64,000 nt of DNA, from the NCBI RefSeq assembly GCF_003097235.1, contig NZ_QEQQ01000003.1, forward strand, positions 279,146-343,145. Reading direction: 5' to 3'. The translations under genes and the position numbers were made by a program. The notes beneath the pieces are model-generated. The model saw nothing but the letters and a program-made list of their open reading frames with translations. It was not told the DNA's origin and searched no databases. Source of the DNA: Pseudomonas sp. CC120222-01a. Lineage in GTDB: Bacteria > Pseudomonadota > Gammaproteobacteria > Pseudomonadales > Pseudomonadaceae. How positions within the stretch are numbered: the stretch's first letter is position 1; each line of letters opens with the position of its first letter. Shown here in pieces: positions 37,571 through 47,080 of the stretch.

Positions 37571-38890
37571 TCAGAAGGTACTGACGAACACCACCTGGCT
37601 GTAGAGATTGCGGTTGTCATTGCCCAGCTGCGTCCCACCTTGTTCCGCACTGCGATCCGGCTGGTACAGGCCCACCAGCGGCACGATCATCAGGTGCTCG
37701 TTGATCGTCCATTCCGCATACAGATCCACTTCATGCCCGTCGGCATTGCCCAGGCTGCGGTCGATGGTGTCGAAGTTGAAGCCCAGGATCCCGACCTTCA
37801 GCGACGGGGTCGGGCTCACCGTCAGCCCCACTTTCTGGATACGCGCATTGCTGTTGAACGGCCCGGCATAGTTGCCCGCCACTTCACCCTGGAACCAGGT
37901 GCCCAGGCCGCGGCCCAGCCCGTAGAACAAGGTGTCATAGCCTTCGGAGAAGCGGCTGTAGCGGTAGCTGATGTTCGGTTGCCACGGCACGTCGGCGAAG
38001 GTCCAGCCGGCTTCCAGGTACCAGGCATCCTCGGTGGCGGTGTGCGGTTTGTCCTGCTTGGCGTACTCGCCGGACAGGAACAGGTTCTCTACCCCGGCAT
38101 TGCCCTGACCGCGCAGGCTGTAGGTCTTCATGCCGTCGCGTTCCAGCTGTTGCGCCGAGGCAAACTCCTTGTCGACGTGGGTGGTGTCGATGTAGGTCAG
38201 GCCGACCGTGCCGGCATCGGCCACATGCTCTAGGGTGGCAACGTGCATCTCGGTCTTGGCCTGGGCGCGGTTGTCCGATTGCAGCCACATCAGGTCGCTG
38301 CGCCAGCCCTGCTTGCCGCCCAGGCGCAGCACGGCGGTCTTGTCGAAGCTCTTGCGCGCCGCCAGGTAGTAGGCGCCGCCGCGGTTGAACTGGCCATCGG
38401 CCAGGCCGTGGCCCACGTTGAGCGAGTCGCCCTGGATCAGGAAGCCATCACCGACCGCGACCATCTGCTTGCCGAACGACAGGTCGATGCCGTCCTCGCC
38501 CAGCGCCGGCACCAGGTTGCCGGACTTCCAGCCCAGGTAGGCATCCTCGATCTTGGTGGTGCGTTCGCTGCCGTCGCTGAAGCCGGCGGCGTCGCCATCG
38601 CCCCAGGTGCCGGAGCTGAGCAGGGCGAAGGCGCCGTACAGCGAGCCGCTGCCACCCAGGCGCTGGTCGCCGCTCAAGCCGTACTTGATGTAGCCCTCGC
38701 GCCACGAGGTGGAGCCGGGCTGGTCGCGGGCGATGGCGTAGCTTTCTTCGCTGTGGAACACACCGAACACGGCCTCCACGTTGGCATTGAGGTGGCGCTC
38801 GTCATCGCCGTAGAGCTCCAGCGCGGACGCCTCAAGCGAGACCCCGGCGAGGACTGCGGCCAGGGTGAGACGGAACGGGCGGTGGTGCAT
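37571..38890 (-). CDS. Outer-membrane beta-barrel porin (alginate-export/OprD-like type)
   Basis: This 439-residue protein has a signal peptide ending near EASA and a barrel of alternating strands, with a terminal phenylalanine (VVFVSTF). The sequence LELYGDDERHLNANVEAVFGVFHSEESY at the mature N-terminus and the glycine-rich loops fit the alginate-export-like porin group of pseudomonads. The start at 38890 is the MHHRPFRLTLAAVLAG site. The AraC regulator gene just upstream on the same strand may control it. The substrate is unknown. Confidence 0.82.
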   Translation of the reverse strand: MHHRPFRLTLAAVLAGVSLEASALELYGDDERHLNANVEAVFGVFHSEESYAIARDQPGSTSWREGYIKYGLSGDQRLGGSGSLYGAFALLSSGTWGDGDAAGFSDGSERTTKIEDAYLGWKSGNLVPALGEDGIDLSFGKQMVAVGDGFLIQGDSLNVGHGLADGQFNRGGAYYLAARKSFDKTAVLRLGGKQGWRSDLMWLQSDNRAQAKTEMHVATLEHVADAGTVGLTYIDTTHVDKEFASAQQLERDGMKTYSLRGQGNAGVENLFLSGEYAKQDKPHTATEDAWYLEAGWTFADVPWQPNISYRYSRFSEGYDTLFYGLGRGLGTWFQGEVAGNYAGPFNSNARIQKVGLTVSPTPSLKVGILGFNFDTIDRSLGNADGHEVDLYAEWTINEHLMIVPLVGLYQPDRSAEQGGTQLGNDNRNLYSQVVFVSTF

Positions 38891-39030
38891 GGTCTGGCTT
38901 CCTTTGTTATGGGTTTGGCAGAAGTTCCGAAGACATGCCAAGGATCATGCAGGAAGCCTCGCTGCCAGCTTTTGTGCTGGCTGCCAGTTGCCTTTGGCGC
39001 CGTGCCAAGCTGATGGTCGGGCTGAAACGC

Positions 39031-39055
39031 CGAAGGCCCCGTTGCGGGGCCTTCG
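39031..39055. terminator. Hairpin terminator between the AraC and porin genes
   Basis: CGAAGGCCCC (39031-39040) and GGGGCCTTCG (39046-39055) are perfect 10-bp arms just beyond the AraC stop on the minus strand, so the porin probably has its own promoter. Confidence 0.65.
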
Positions 39056-39072
39056 TGGGTTTGCTCAGCGTG

Positions 39073-39987
39073 TCAGTTGGCGTGGCGCTTGCGGTACTCG
39101 CCGGGGGTCATGCCAAAGCGGCCCTTGAACGCGGTGCTGAAATAGCTCGAGTCGGAAAAGCCCCAGGCATAGCCCAGCGACGAGACTTTCTGGTCCATGG
39201 CCGGGTTGCGCAGGCTTTCGGCGCAGAAGTCCAGGCGGCGGTTGCGGATGTACTGGGCGATGACCAGTTCGTGCTTGGCAAAGATGCGGTACAGGCTGCG
39301 CATCGAGATGCCCACTTCGCGGGCGATGAATTCGGGGCTGAGGCCTTCGCAGGTGATGTTCTGGTCGATCAGCGCCAGGGCCTTGCGGAACATGCGCTCG
39401 TGGCTGCCGGGGATGGCGTCCTGGGCAATGGCGGGGCGCAACACGGTGATCAGGGCATCGAGCACCGCCTGGCTTTCGTGGTTGGCCATGTGCTGGGTGC
39501 GGCCGGCTTCGAGCATCATCAGCCGGGCGATGCTGGCCAGGGGCGTGGTGGCCTCGATCCGCCTGGCGCAGGCCACGCCGATGCCACGGGTGCCGCTCTG
39601 CACCTGGCTGCGCGGCAGGATCAGCGACAGCTGGCGCGAGCGCTGGTGAAAGTGCATGTCCAGCGGGGTGCTGGCATCGATCAGGGTCAGGTCGCCGGCC
39701 TGCAGTTCGATGCAGGTGTCCTGGTGTTCGATGCGCGAGGTACCGGCCATCTGCAGCACGGCGTAGTAGTGGTCGGCACTGCTCGCGCGGATTTCCCGCT
39801 GGCCACGGAACAGGTTGACCTGGGTCATGTCGACGATGCTCATGGAGATCTGGCCGACCTGGCACTTTTCCAGCTGGCCGATGAAGCCGGGGTCGAGCTT
39901 GCGGCCGTTGAAATGGCCGCAAGCTTCATTGACCTGGCTGAGCCAGGCCTGGAAGTGGTCGTCGGAAACGCGGCTTGCAGGGGTCAT
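39073..39987 (-). CDS. AraC-family transcriptional regulator (FeaR-like)
   Basis: This 304-residue protein has an N-terminal ligand-binding domain (FRGQREIRASSADHYYAVLQMAG, then IELQAGDLTLIDASTPLD) and a C-terminal double helix-turn-helix at about residues 205-304, with GMTPGEYRKRHA at the end. The first domain resembles the FeaR group, which responds to aromatic amines. GAGG before 39987 supports this start. A 14-bp palindrome, CTTGAATATTCAAG, lies about 75 bp upstream at 40063-40076. The porin downstream is a likely target. Confidence 0.85.
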   Translation of the reverse strand: MTPASRVSDDHFQAWLSQVNEACGHFNGRKLDPGFIGQLEKCQVGQISMSIVDMTQVNLFRGQREIRASSADHYYAVLQMAGTSRIEHQDTCIELQAGDLTLIDASTPLDMHFHQRSRQLSLILPRSQVQSGTRGIGVACARRIEATTPLASIARLMMLEAGRTQHMANHESQAVLDALITVLRPAIAQDAIPGSHERMFRKALALIDQNITCEGLSPEFIAREVGISMRSLYRIFAKHELVIAQYIRNRRLDFCAESLRNPAMDQKVSSLGYAWGFSDSSYFSTAFKGRFGMTPGEYRKRHAN

Positions 39988-40248
39988 GGATGCCTCACGC
40001 AGTAGAACTTGACGCGGATCGCTCGGGCGAACTCTTGGTCTTTGGGCTTGCATTACAAATCACTTGAATATTCAAGCAAAAAGCAGGCCCGAAGACCTCC
40101 GCGATCAACCTGTACTGGAGGTAAGGCATTGATATAAAAGAGGTAATTAACGCGTTTTGGCAGGTTGCAGCGCACCCGTCATGCGGCAAGCGCCGGGATG
40201 GCGCTTCGAAATGTAGCAATGTGAGACAGCAGTGTTTCCACCTGCGCC

Positions 40249-42141
40249 TCAGGTGTGCGGCACGGCCTTGGCCGCCGGCGTGCCGGCATATTGAGGCTTC
40301 AGATGGCCCTGCTCATCGAGCAGATAGGCATCCATGACTTCGCGCACCACCGGCCCAGCAACGCGGCCGCCGGCTTCGCCGTTCTCGATCATCACCGCCA
40401 CCACCATGCTCGGGTGGTCGGCCGGGGCGAAACCGACGAACAGGGCGTTGTCGCGGTGCCGCTCAAGGGTCTTGTTGCGGTTGTAGCGCTCACCTTGCTT
40501 GATCGCCACCACCTGCGCCGTGCCGCTCTTGCCGGCGATGCGGTACTGGGCGCCCGCCGCAGCGGCGCGGGCGATGCCGCGGGGGTCGTGCATGACCATC
40601 TGCATGCCGACGTTGACCTGGTCCCAGGCGTGCTTGTCGCGCAGCACGATATCGGGCATCGGGTTGGGGTCGACCGGGGTTTCGCCACCCACGGTCATGG
40701 CCAGGTGCGGGCGATGCCACACGCCCTTGCTGGCCAGCAGGCTGGTGGCCTGGGCCAGCTGCAGCGGGGTGACCTGCATGTAGCCCTGGCCGATGCCGAG
40801 GATCAGCGTCTCGCCCGGGAACCAGGCCTGGCGGCGGGTGGCGCGCTTCCACGCCTGCGAAGGCATCAGCCCGGGCGCTTCCTCGAACATGTCCAGCGAG
40901 ACCTTCTGGCCCAGGCCGAACTCGGCCATGTAGTCGTGCAGGCGGTCGATGCCGAGCTTGTGCGCCAGGTCGTAGAAGTAGGTGTCGTTGGAACGCATGA
41001 TGGCGGTGTACATGTCCACCCAGCCATCGCCGCTGTGGTTCCAGTTGCGATACTTGTGATCGTAGTTGGGCAGTTCGTAGTAGCCCGGGTCGAACACCCG
41101 GCTGCCCGGGGTGATCACGCCACTGTCGAGGCCGGCAATGGCCACTTCCGGCTTGACCGTCGAGCCGGGCGCATACAGGCCGCGCAGCACGCGGTTGAAC
41201 AGGGGCCGGTCGATCGAGTCGCGCAGGGCGGCGTATTGCTTGAAGCTGATGCCCTTGACGAACAGGTTGGGGTCGAAGCTCGGGTTGCTGACCATCGCCA
41301 GCACGTCGCCGTTGGCCGGGTCGAGCACCACCACCGAGCCACGGCGGTCGCCCAGGGCCTTTTCGGCGGCCACCTGCAGGTGCGAGTCGATGCTGAGGAT
41401 GATGTCCTTGCCGGGGATCGGGTCCTTGTGGTTGAGCACGCGCATCACCCGGCCCTGGGCGTTGGTTTCCACTTCTTCGTAGCCAACGTGGCCATGCAGC
41501 TGGGCTTCGTAGAAGTGCTCGATGCCGGTCTTGCCGATCGACTGGGTGCCTCGGTACTCGGTGCTGTCGAGGGTCTTGGCTTCTTTTTCGTTGATGCGCC
41601 CGACGTAGCCGACCGAATGGGCGAAGTGTTCGGCCAGCGGGTATTCGCGGATGAACTGCGGTTCGACGTCCAGGCCGGGCAGGCGGAACTGGTTGACCGC
41701 GATCAGGGCGATCTGCTCTTCGGTCAGGCCGACCATCAGGGTCACTGGCTCGAACGGTTTGCGGCCACGGCGCAGGTCCTTGTCGAACTGCTTGCGGTCG
41801 TCTTCGCCGAGGCTGAGGATCTCGGCCAGGCTGTCGAGCACCTTGGCCGAGTCACCGGCGCGCTCGCGGGTCATGGTCAGGTCGAAGCTGGGCTTGTTGT
41901 CGGCCAGCACCACGCCGTTGCGGTCGTAGATCAGCCCGCGCTCGGGGGCGATAGGCAGGATGTGCACGCGGTTGTTTTCCGAAACCGCGCTCTGCTGGTC
42001 GTGCTGCAGCACCTGCAGCACATAGAGCCGGCCCACGAGGACGGCGCACAGGCTGAACACCAGGGCGGCGCAGGCCAGGAGCCGGCGGTTGACCAGGTGC
42101 TTTTCCTTTTCGTGGTCCTTGAGGGGGATCGGTTGCGGCAT
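40249..42141 (-). CDS. mrdA: Penicillin-binding protein 2 (second, stand-alone copy)
   Basis: This 630-residue class B PBP has one N-terminal membrane anchor (residues about 19-40), the dimerisation domain with RGLIYDRNGVVLADN, and a transpeptidase domain with the active-site APGSTVKP (Ser327), SND and KSGTAQ motifs. It cross-links peptidoglycan in rod elongation. The usual mrdA neighbours (rlmH, rodA, rlpA, dacA) are absent, so this is probably a paralogue outside the main rod-shape cluster. REP pair and a permease gene lie upstream. Confidence 0.9.
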   Translation of the reverse strand: MPQPIPLKDHEKEKHLVNRRLLACAALVFSLCAVLVGRLYVLQVLQHDQQSAVSENNRVHILPIAPERGLIYDRNGVVLADNKPSFDLTMTRERAGDSAKVLDSLAEILSLGEDDRKQFDKDLRRGRKPFEPVTLMVGLTEEQIALIAVNQFRLPGLDVEPQFIREYPLAEHFAHSVGYVGRINEKEAKTLDSTEYRGTQSIGKTGIEHFYEAQLHGHVGYEEVETNAQGRVMRVLNHKDPIPGKDIILSIDSHLQVAAEKALGDRRGSVVVLDPANGDVLAMVSNPSFDPNLFVKGISFKQYAALRDSIDRPLFNRVLRGLYAPGSTVKPEVAIAGLDSGVITPGSRVFDPGYYELPNYDHKYRNWNHSGDGWVDMYTAIMRSNDTYFYDLAHKLGIDRLHDYMAEFGLGQKVSLDMFEEAPGLMPSQAWKRATRRQAWFPGETLILGIGQGYMQVTPLQLAQATSLLASKGVWHRPHLAMTVGGETPVDPNPMPDIVLRDKHAWDQVNVGMQMVMHDPRGIARAAAAGAQYRIAGKSGTAQVVAIKQGERYNRNKTLERHRDNALFVGFAPADHPSMVVAVMIENGEAGGRVAGPVVREVMDAYLLDEQGHLKPQYAGTPAAKAVPHT

Positions 42142-42189
42142 GGGGGCTCTGTACAGTAGCGGATTCGGCAGGCGAGGGCTTCGCCCTCG

Positions 42190-42270
42190 TTCGCGGGCAC
42201 GCCCGCTCCCACAGGTACTGCGCTGATCTTGGGCTTGCGCGGTACCTGTGGGAGCGGGCGTGCCCGCGAA
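42190..42270. repeat. Perfect 29-bp inverted REP pair
   Basis: Arms 42190-42218 and 42242-42270 are perfect inverted copies over 29 bp (core GCGGGCACGCCCGCTCCCAC) around a 23-bp spacer between the PBP2 start and the NCS2 permease stop. Confidence 0.85.
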
Positions 42271-42431
42271 TGGGCCGCCCAGCGGCCCCGGGGCCGGCGA
42301 TGCTACGCAACCCGGCCCCGCGCCTCAAGGCAGGCGCGATCCGACCCCAGTCCCGGATCGCGCATCCACCCCACCATCAGGGCGTTAACGGCCAACATGA
42401 AGATTTGTTCATGTGGTTTCAGGTTTGCCGA

Positions 42432-43943
42432 TCAGTGAGCGTGCTCGGCCTGTTTCCTGGCCGCTGCCGGAGCATGCCCGTGGGCCTCATCCACTTCGAT
42501 GATCGGCACTTCCTTGCCGTCACAGTCGAACAGCTTGCCATCGCGGAAGAAGTCGCCTTCGTTGAGCCAGGCCACGTCGTGGTAGCGCAGGGTCCGCTCG
42601 CTGGCGGCGACGAACACCGACTGCTGGTCGGAGTTACCGGCGCGCAGGTGGTTGAACAGCAGGTTGAGCAGGATCGCCATGATCGCCGACGAGCTGATGC
42701 CGGAGTGGAAGATGGTCTCGAACCAGCTCGGGAAGTGGTGGTAGAAGCCCGGTGCGGCAATCGGGATCATGCCGAAGCCGATCGAGGTGGCGACGATGAT
42801 CAGGTTCATGTTGTTGCGGTAGTCCACCTGGGCCAAGGTGCGGATGCCACTGGCCGCGACGGTGCCGAACAGCACCACCCCGGCACCGCCGAGCACGGCG
42901 GTCGGCACGGCGGCCACCAGCCGGCCCATCACCGGCAACAGGCCGAGGGTGACCAGGATCAGGCCGGCGCTGGCGACCACATAGCGGCTCTTGACCCCGG
43001 TCACTGCCACCAGGCCGACGTTCTGCGCGAAGGCGCTCTGGGTGAACGAGCCGAACAGGGGCGCCAGGGCGCTGGAGATCATGTCGGCGCGCAGGCCGTT
43101 GCCCAGGCGCCGGGCATTGACGTCGGTGCCGATGATCTCGCCCACGGCGAGGATGTCCGCCGAGGTTTCGACCATGGTCACCATGATGACGATCAGCATT
43201 GACAGGATCGCCGCCAGCTGGAACTCGGGGGTGAAGTGCAGCACCTCGGGCAGTGCCACCGACGGGCCGTCCAGCGCCCGGGAGAAATCCGCCATGCCGA
43301 ATGCCATGGCCACCAGGGTACCGATGACCATCGCCAGCAGGATCGACAGGCGCGACAAACTGGCGCTGCCCAGCTTGCTCAGCAACAGCACGCAGGCCAG
43401 GGTGAATGCGGCCAGGCTGATATTGGCCGTGCTGCCGAAGTCGGCCGCCTGGCTGTTGCCGCCCATGGCCCAGCGTGCCGCTACCGGCATCAGGGTCAGG
43501 CCGATGGTGGTGATGACGATGCCGGTCACCAGTGGCGGGAAGAACTGGATGATGCGCGAGAACAGCGGGGTGATCAGCAGGCCGATCAACGACGACACGA
43601 TCACCGCGCCGAACACCACCTGCAGGCCGTTGGTGCCGTCATTGCCGATGATCGCAACCATGGTCGCCACGCTGGCGAACGACACCCCCTGGACCAGCGG
43701 CAGGCGGCAGCCGAAGAACGGGATGCCGAGGGTCTGCAGCAAGGTCGCCAGGCCCCCGGCGAACAAGGAGGCTGCGATCAGCATGCCGACATCGGCCGGC
43801 GACAGGCCGGCGGCCTGGCCGATGATCAGCGGCACGGCGATCATGCCGCCGTACATGGTCAGCACGTGTTGCAGGCCGTAGGCGAAGTTGGCGCCAATAC
43901 CGAGGTTCTCGTCTTCCGGACGAGGTGTAGCGGTAGATGTCAT
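42432..43943 (-). CDS. NCS2-family purine/uracil-xanthine permease
   Basis: This 503-residue protein has about 14 membrane segments and the NCS2 signature region: QHVLTMYGGMIAVPLIIG, VTMVETSADILAVGEI (the substrate-binding glutamate helix) and NVGLVAVTGVKSRYV. The C-terminus has a polar tail of about 60 residues. These are urate/xanthine/uracil-type symporters. The 8-oxoguanine deaminase gene lies 134 bp upstream in the same direction, which points to a purine substrate. Confidence 0.9.
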   Translation of the reverse strand: MTSTATPRPEDENLGIGANFAYGLQHVLTMYGGMIAVPLIIGQAAGLSPADVGMLIAASLFAGGLATLLQTLGIPFFGCRLPLVQGVSFASVATMVAIIGNDGTNGLQVVFGAVIVSSLIGLLITPLFSRIIQFFPPLVTGIVITTIGLTLMPVAARWAMGGNSQAADFGSTANISLAAFTLACVLLLSKLGSASLSRLSILLAMVIGTLVAMAFGMADFSRALDGPSVALPEVLHFTPEFQLAAILSMLIVIMVTMVETSADILAVGEIIGTDVNARRLGNGLRADMISSALAPLFGSFTQSAFAQNVGLVAVTGVKSRYVVASAGLILVTLGLLPVMGRLVAAVPTAVLGGAGVVLFGTVAASGIRTLAQVDYRNNMNLIIVATSIGFGMIPIAAPGFYHHFPSWFETIFHSGISSSAIMAILLNLLFNHLRAGNSDQQSVFVAASERTLRYHDVAWLNEGDFFRDGKLFDCDGKEVPIIEVDEAHGHAPAAARKQAEHAH

Positions 43944-44038
43944 GGTGAGTAGCTCGCTTTTGTTTTTGTTACGCGTCTAACTGCACGGATTCAGTCGCAT
44001 TCGGGTGGAGCGGGTAAAACGCAGCCGCGGCAAGGCGC

Positions 44039-44060
44039 GCTGCGCTCTTGCGAGCGCAGC
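44039..44060 (-). terminator. Hairpin between deaminase and permease genes
   Basis: GCTGCGCTC (44039-44047) and GAGCGCAGC (44052-44060) form a perfect 9-bp stem 18 bp after the deaminase stop. It could end or reduce read-through into the permease gene. Confidence 0.55.
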
Positions 44061-44077
44061 GGCCAGGCCTGTTCGGG

Positions 44078-45457
44078 TTATTCGCCGCTGACGAGCTGGT
44101 AGGCCAGCTGGTTGTGGCGTGCCAGCACGCGGGGCAGGTCGATGGTGGTGATGCGACCATCCTGCACCACCACGCGGCCATTGATCACGCTGGTATCGAC
44201 GTGGGTCGGGGTGCAGAACACCAGGGCCGCCAGTGGATCATGCAGGGCGCCGGCGTAGGCCACGTGGCCCAGGTCGAAGGCGACGAAGTCGGCGATCATG
44301 CCCGGCGCCAGGGCACCGATGTCGTTGCGGTTGAGCACCTTGGCACCGCCCAGGGTGGCGATTTCCAGGGCTTCGCGGGCGGTCATCGCGTCCGGGCCAA
44401 AGCCCACACGCTGCAGCAGCAGTGCCTGGCGCACTTCGCCGATCATGCTGGCGCCGTCGTTGGAGGCCGAACCATCGACGCCCAGGCCCACCGGTACGCC
44501 GTGGTCGCGCATCTTGCGGATCGGCGCGATGCCCGAGGCCAGGCGCATGTTCGAGCAAGGGCAGTGGGCAACGCCAGTGCCGGTGCGGGCGAACAGCTCG
44601 ATGCCGTGCTGGTCGAGCTGCACGCAGTGGGCATGCCACACGTCGTGGCCGACCCAGCCGAGGTCTTCGGCGTACTCGGCCGGGGTCATGCCGAACTTCT
44701 CGCGGCTGTAGGCGATGTCGTTGACGTTCTCGGCCAGGTGGGTGTGCAGCGATACGCCGTAGTTACGCGCCAGCACCGCAGCTTCGCGCATCAGGTCGCG
44801 GCTGACCGAGAACGGCGAGCAGGGCGCCACCACCACGCGCAGCATCGAACCATGGCTGGCGTCGTGGTAGTCCTCGATCAGGCGCTGCGATTCCTTGAGG
44901 ATGTCGCTTTCCTTCTCCACCACCGAATCCGGCGGCAGGCCACCCTGGCTGCGGCCCACGCTCATGCTGCCGCGGGCGGCATGGAAGCGCATGCCGATCT
45001 CGCCGGCAGCGTGGATGCTGTCGTCGAGCTTGCAGCCGTTGGGATAGATGTACAGGTGGTCGCTGGAGGTGGTGCAGCCCGACAGGATCAGCTCGGCCAT
45101 GGCCGTCTGGGTCGAGACCGAGATCATTTCCGGGGTCAGCCGCGCCCAGATCGGGTACAGGTTGGTCAGCCAGTTGAACAGCTCACCGTCCTGGGCCGCC
45201 GGCACCACGCGGGTGAGGCTCTGATACATGTGGTGGTGGGTGTTGACCAGACCCGGGATGACCACCTTGCCGGCCATGTCCAGGATCACGTCGGCGTGCT
45301 GCGGCAGCGTATCGCTGGGGCCGACCTGCTTGATCACATTGTCTTCGATGTATAGGCCGCCGCCTTTGATCTCGCGGCGTTCGCCGTCCATGGTGACCAA
45401 CAGTGCGGCGTTCTTGACCAGGAGGGTCTTGGAGGTGTGTTGCTGAGAAGCTTGCAT
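44078..45457 (-). CDS. 8-oxoguanine deaminase
   Basis: This 459-residue amidohydrolase has the metal site GLVNTHHHMYQSLTR, HTHLAEN, HAHCVQLD and VDGSASNDG. The overall pattern matches the 8-oxoguanine deaminase group of pseudomonads (the PA0142 type), which converts 8-oxoguanine to urate and ammonia. The start at 45457 (MQASQQHTSKTLLVKNAALLV) was chosen because a much longer upstream frame is antisense to nhaA. It precedes the NCS2 purine permease, so the pair may salvage or degrade oxidised purines. Confidence 0.88.
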   Translation of the reverse strand: MQASQQHTSKTLLVKNAALLVTMDGERREIKGGGLYIEDNVIKQVGPSDTLPQHADVILDMAGKVVIPGLVNTHHHMYQSLTRVVPAAQDGELFNWLTNLYPIWARLTPEMISVSTQTAMAELILSGCTTSSDHLYIYPNGCKLDDSIHAAGEIGMRFHAARGSMSVGRSQGGLPPDSVVEKESDILKESQRLIEDYHDASHGSMLRVVVAPCSPFSVSRDLMREAAVLARNYGVSLHTHLAENVNDIAYSREKFGMTPAEYAEDLGWVGHDVWHAHCVQLDQHGIELFARTGTGVAHCPCSNMRLASGIAPIRKMRDHGVPVGLGVDGSASNDGASMIGEVRQALLLQRVGFGPDAMTAREALEIATLGGAKVLNRNDIGALAPGMIADFVAFDLGHVAYAGALHDPLAALVFCTPTHVDTSVINGRVVVQDGRITTIDLPRVLARHNQLAYQLVSGE

Positions 45458-45555
45458 GGCATGTGCCTGGCACAATACGCAGCGACGATTGCCGATGTCG
45501 TAGGCGCACAGACATGCATGTAAGCAAAGTTTGAAATTTTTGTATACAAGAAAAT

Positions 45556-45577
45556 ACCGGGGCCCGCAGGCCCCGGT
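45556..45577 (-). terminator. Rho-independent terminator after nhaA
   Basis: ACCGGGGCC (45556-45564) and GGCCCCGGT (45569-45577) form a perfect 9-bp stem just after the nhaA stop; the minus strand continues ATTTTC. Confidence 0.7.
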
Positions 45578-45582
45578 TTCTT

Positions 45583-46941
45583 TCAGCCCGCTTGCACAGG
45601 CGCCTTGCTGGTGCCCTTGCGCAGGCCCATGACACCCCAGGCCAGGCCCAGCACGGCCGCTATCACCGAGCCGGACAACACGCCGAGCTTGGCTGCGCCC
45701 AGCGAGGCCGGGTCGCTGTACGCCAGGTTGGCAATGAAGATCGACATGGTGAAGCCGATGCCGGCCAGCAGGCCGATCAGGGTGATGCCGCGCCAGTTGA
45801 CCTGGGCCGGCAGGCTGCACCAGCCCAGGCGCACCATCAGCCAGCTGACGCTGATGATGCCCAGCGGCTTGCCGACCACCAGGGCCACGGCCACGGCCGT
45901 CATCACCCAGTGTGGCCCCGAGGCGGACAGGTCGATGCCCGACAGGCCCACACCGGCGTTGGCCAGGGCGAACAGCGGCATGATCGCGTAGGCCACCCAC
46001 GGGTGCAGGGCGCCGCCCACACGGGTTACCGGTGGTACCAGTTCACGCTGGGCCAGACGCAGGCGCTTGAGCGGGGCGCTCAGGTCGCCAGTGTCCTGCT
46101 CGGGTGCCTTGGCGCGGCCGAGCAGGTCGTTGGTGAAACGCGAGACCGCATCCAGCGGGCGCTCGCCCAACGGCATGGCGGCAACCGGGGTCATCAGGCC
46201 GAGGATCACGCCGGCCAGGGTCGGGTGAGCGCCGGTCATCAGCATGCCGATCCAGGTGATGGCGCCGGGGATGACATAGGCCCAGGCCGAGCCGACGCCG
46301 ATCTTCTGCAGCCCGACCACCAGCAGCAGGCCGATGGCGGCCACGCCGAAGCCGCTGTAGTCGAGGCCACCGGAATAGAAGATAGCGATGATCAGTACGG
46401 CGATGATGTCATCGATGATCGCCAGTGCCAGCAGGAACACGCGGATGTTGGACGGGATCGACTTGCCCAGCAGGGCCAGCACACCAACCGCGAAGGCAAT
46501 GTCGGTAGCGGTCGGCACGGCCCAGCCTTGCTGCTCGGCCGGCGCATGGCCGAACGCCAGGTAGATCAGCGCAGGGACGGCGACGCCGCCCACCGCAGCG
46601 GCCATGGGCAGCGTGGCCTGGCGCAGGCTGGACAGGGCACCTTCGTGGATTTCGCGACGGATCTCCATGCCCACCACCAGGAAGAAGATGGTCATCAGGC
46701 CATCGTTGATCCAGAAGTGCAGAGATTGCGAGAAGCTCAGCGAACCGATGCCGAAGCTGATCGGCGTGTGCCAGAGGGCGTCATAACTGGCGGCGGCCGG
46801 GGAGTTGGCCCAGATCAGGGCGGCAACGGCGGTGATCAGCAGGACGATGCCGCTGACCGCTTCGATGTGCAGGAAACGCTCGAAATTGGCGAAGGCGCGT
46901 TGGGCCAGCAGTTGGGCACGCGTCAATTTGGTTTTTTGCAT
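45583..46941 (-). CDS. nhaA: Na+/H+ antiporter NhaA
   Basis: This 452-residue protein has about 12 membrane helices and NhaA's signature: [19 protein letters not shown], the transport-site pair of aspartates in [14 protein letters not shown] and [17 protein letters not shown], and [14 protein letters not shown]. It is longer than E. coli NhaA, with a loop of about 60 residues between helices VIII and IX. Start at 46941 ([17 protein letters not shown]) is preferred; a GTG at 46998 is the alternative. Neither has a clear ribosome site. Confidence 0.9.
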   Translation of the reverse strand: MQKTKLTRAQLLAQRAFANFERFLHIEAVSGIVLLITAVAALIWANSPAAASYDALWHTPISFGIGSLSFSQSLHFWINDGLMTIFFLVVGMEIRREIHEGALSSLRQATLPMAAAVGGVAVPALIYLAFGHAPAEQQGWAVPTATDIAFAVGVLALLGKSIPSNIRVFLLALAIIDDIIAVLIIAIFYSGGLDYSGFGVAAIGLLLVVGLQKIGVGSAWAYVIPGAITWIGMLMTGAHPTLAGVILGLMTPVAAMPLGERPLDAVSRFTNDLLGRAKAPEQDTGDLSAPLKRLRLAQRELVPPVTRVGGALHPWVAYAIMPLFALANAGVGLSGIDLSASGPHWVMTAVAVALVVGKPLGIISVSWLMVRLGWCSLPAQVNWRGITLIGLLAGIGFTMSIFIANLAYSDPASLGAAKLGVLSGSVIAAVLGLAWGVMGLRKGTSKAPVQAG

Positions 46942-47080
46942 AGGCGCAAGAAATCCCGCTGGCGGCCCGACCGGCGTTGTTCGATTAACCTGCTTCACTG
47001 CACATTGCAGCTAGCACCCGGGGGGAAGTCTACCGGGTGGAAGCGTGGAGGCCAAGCGATACCGCCAGGGTTGGCGGGTT

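Noticed and set aside
40063..40076. 14-bp palindrome CTTGAATATTCAAG before the AraC gene
   Set aside because: Too short and AT-typical to call an operator alone; mentioned only with the regulator.
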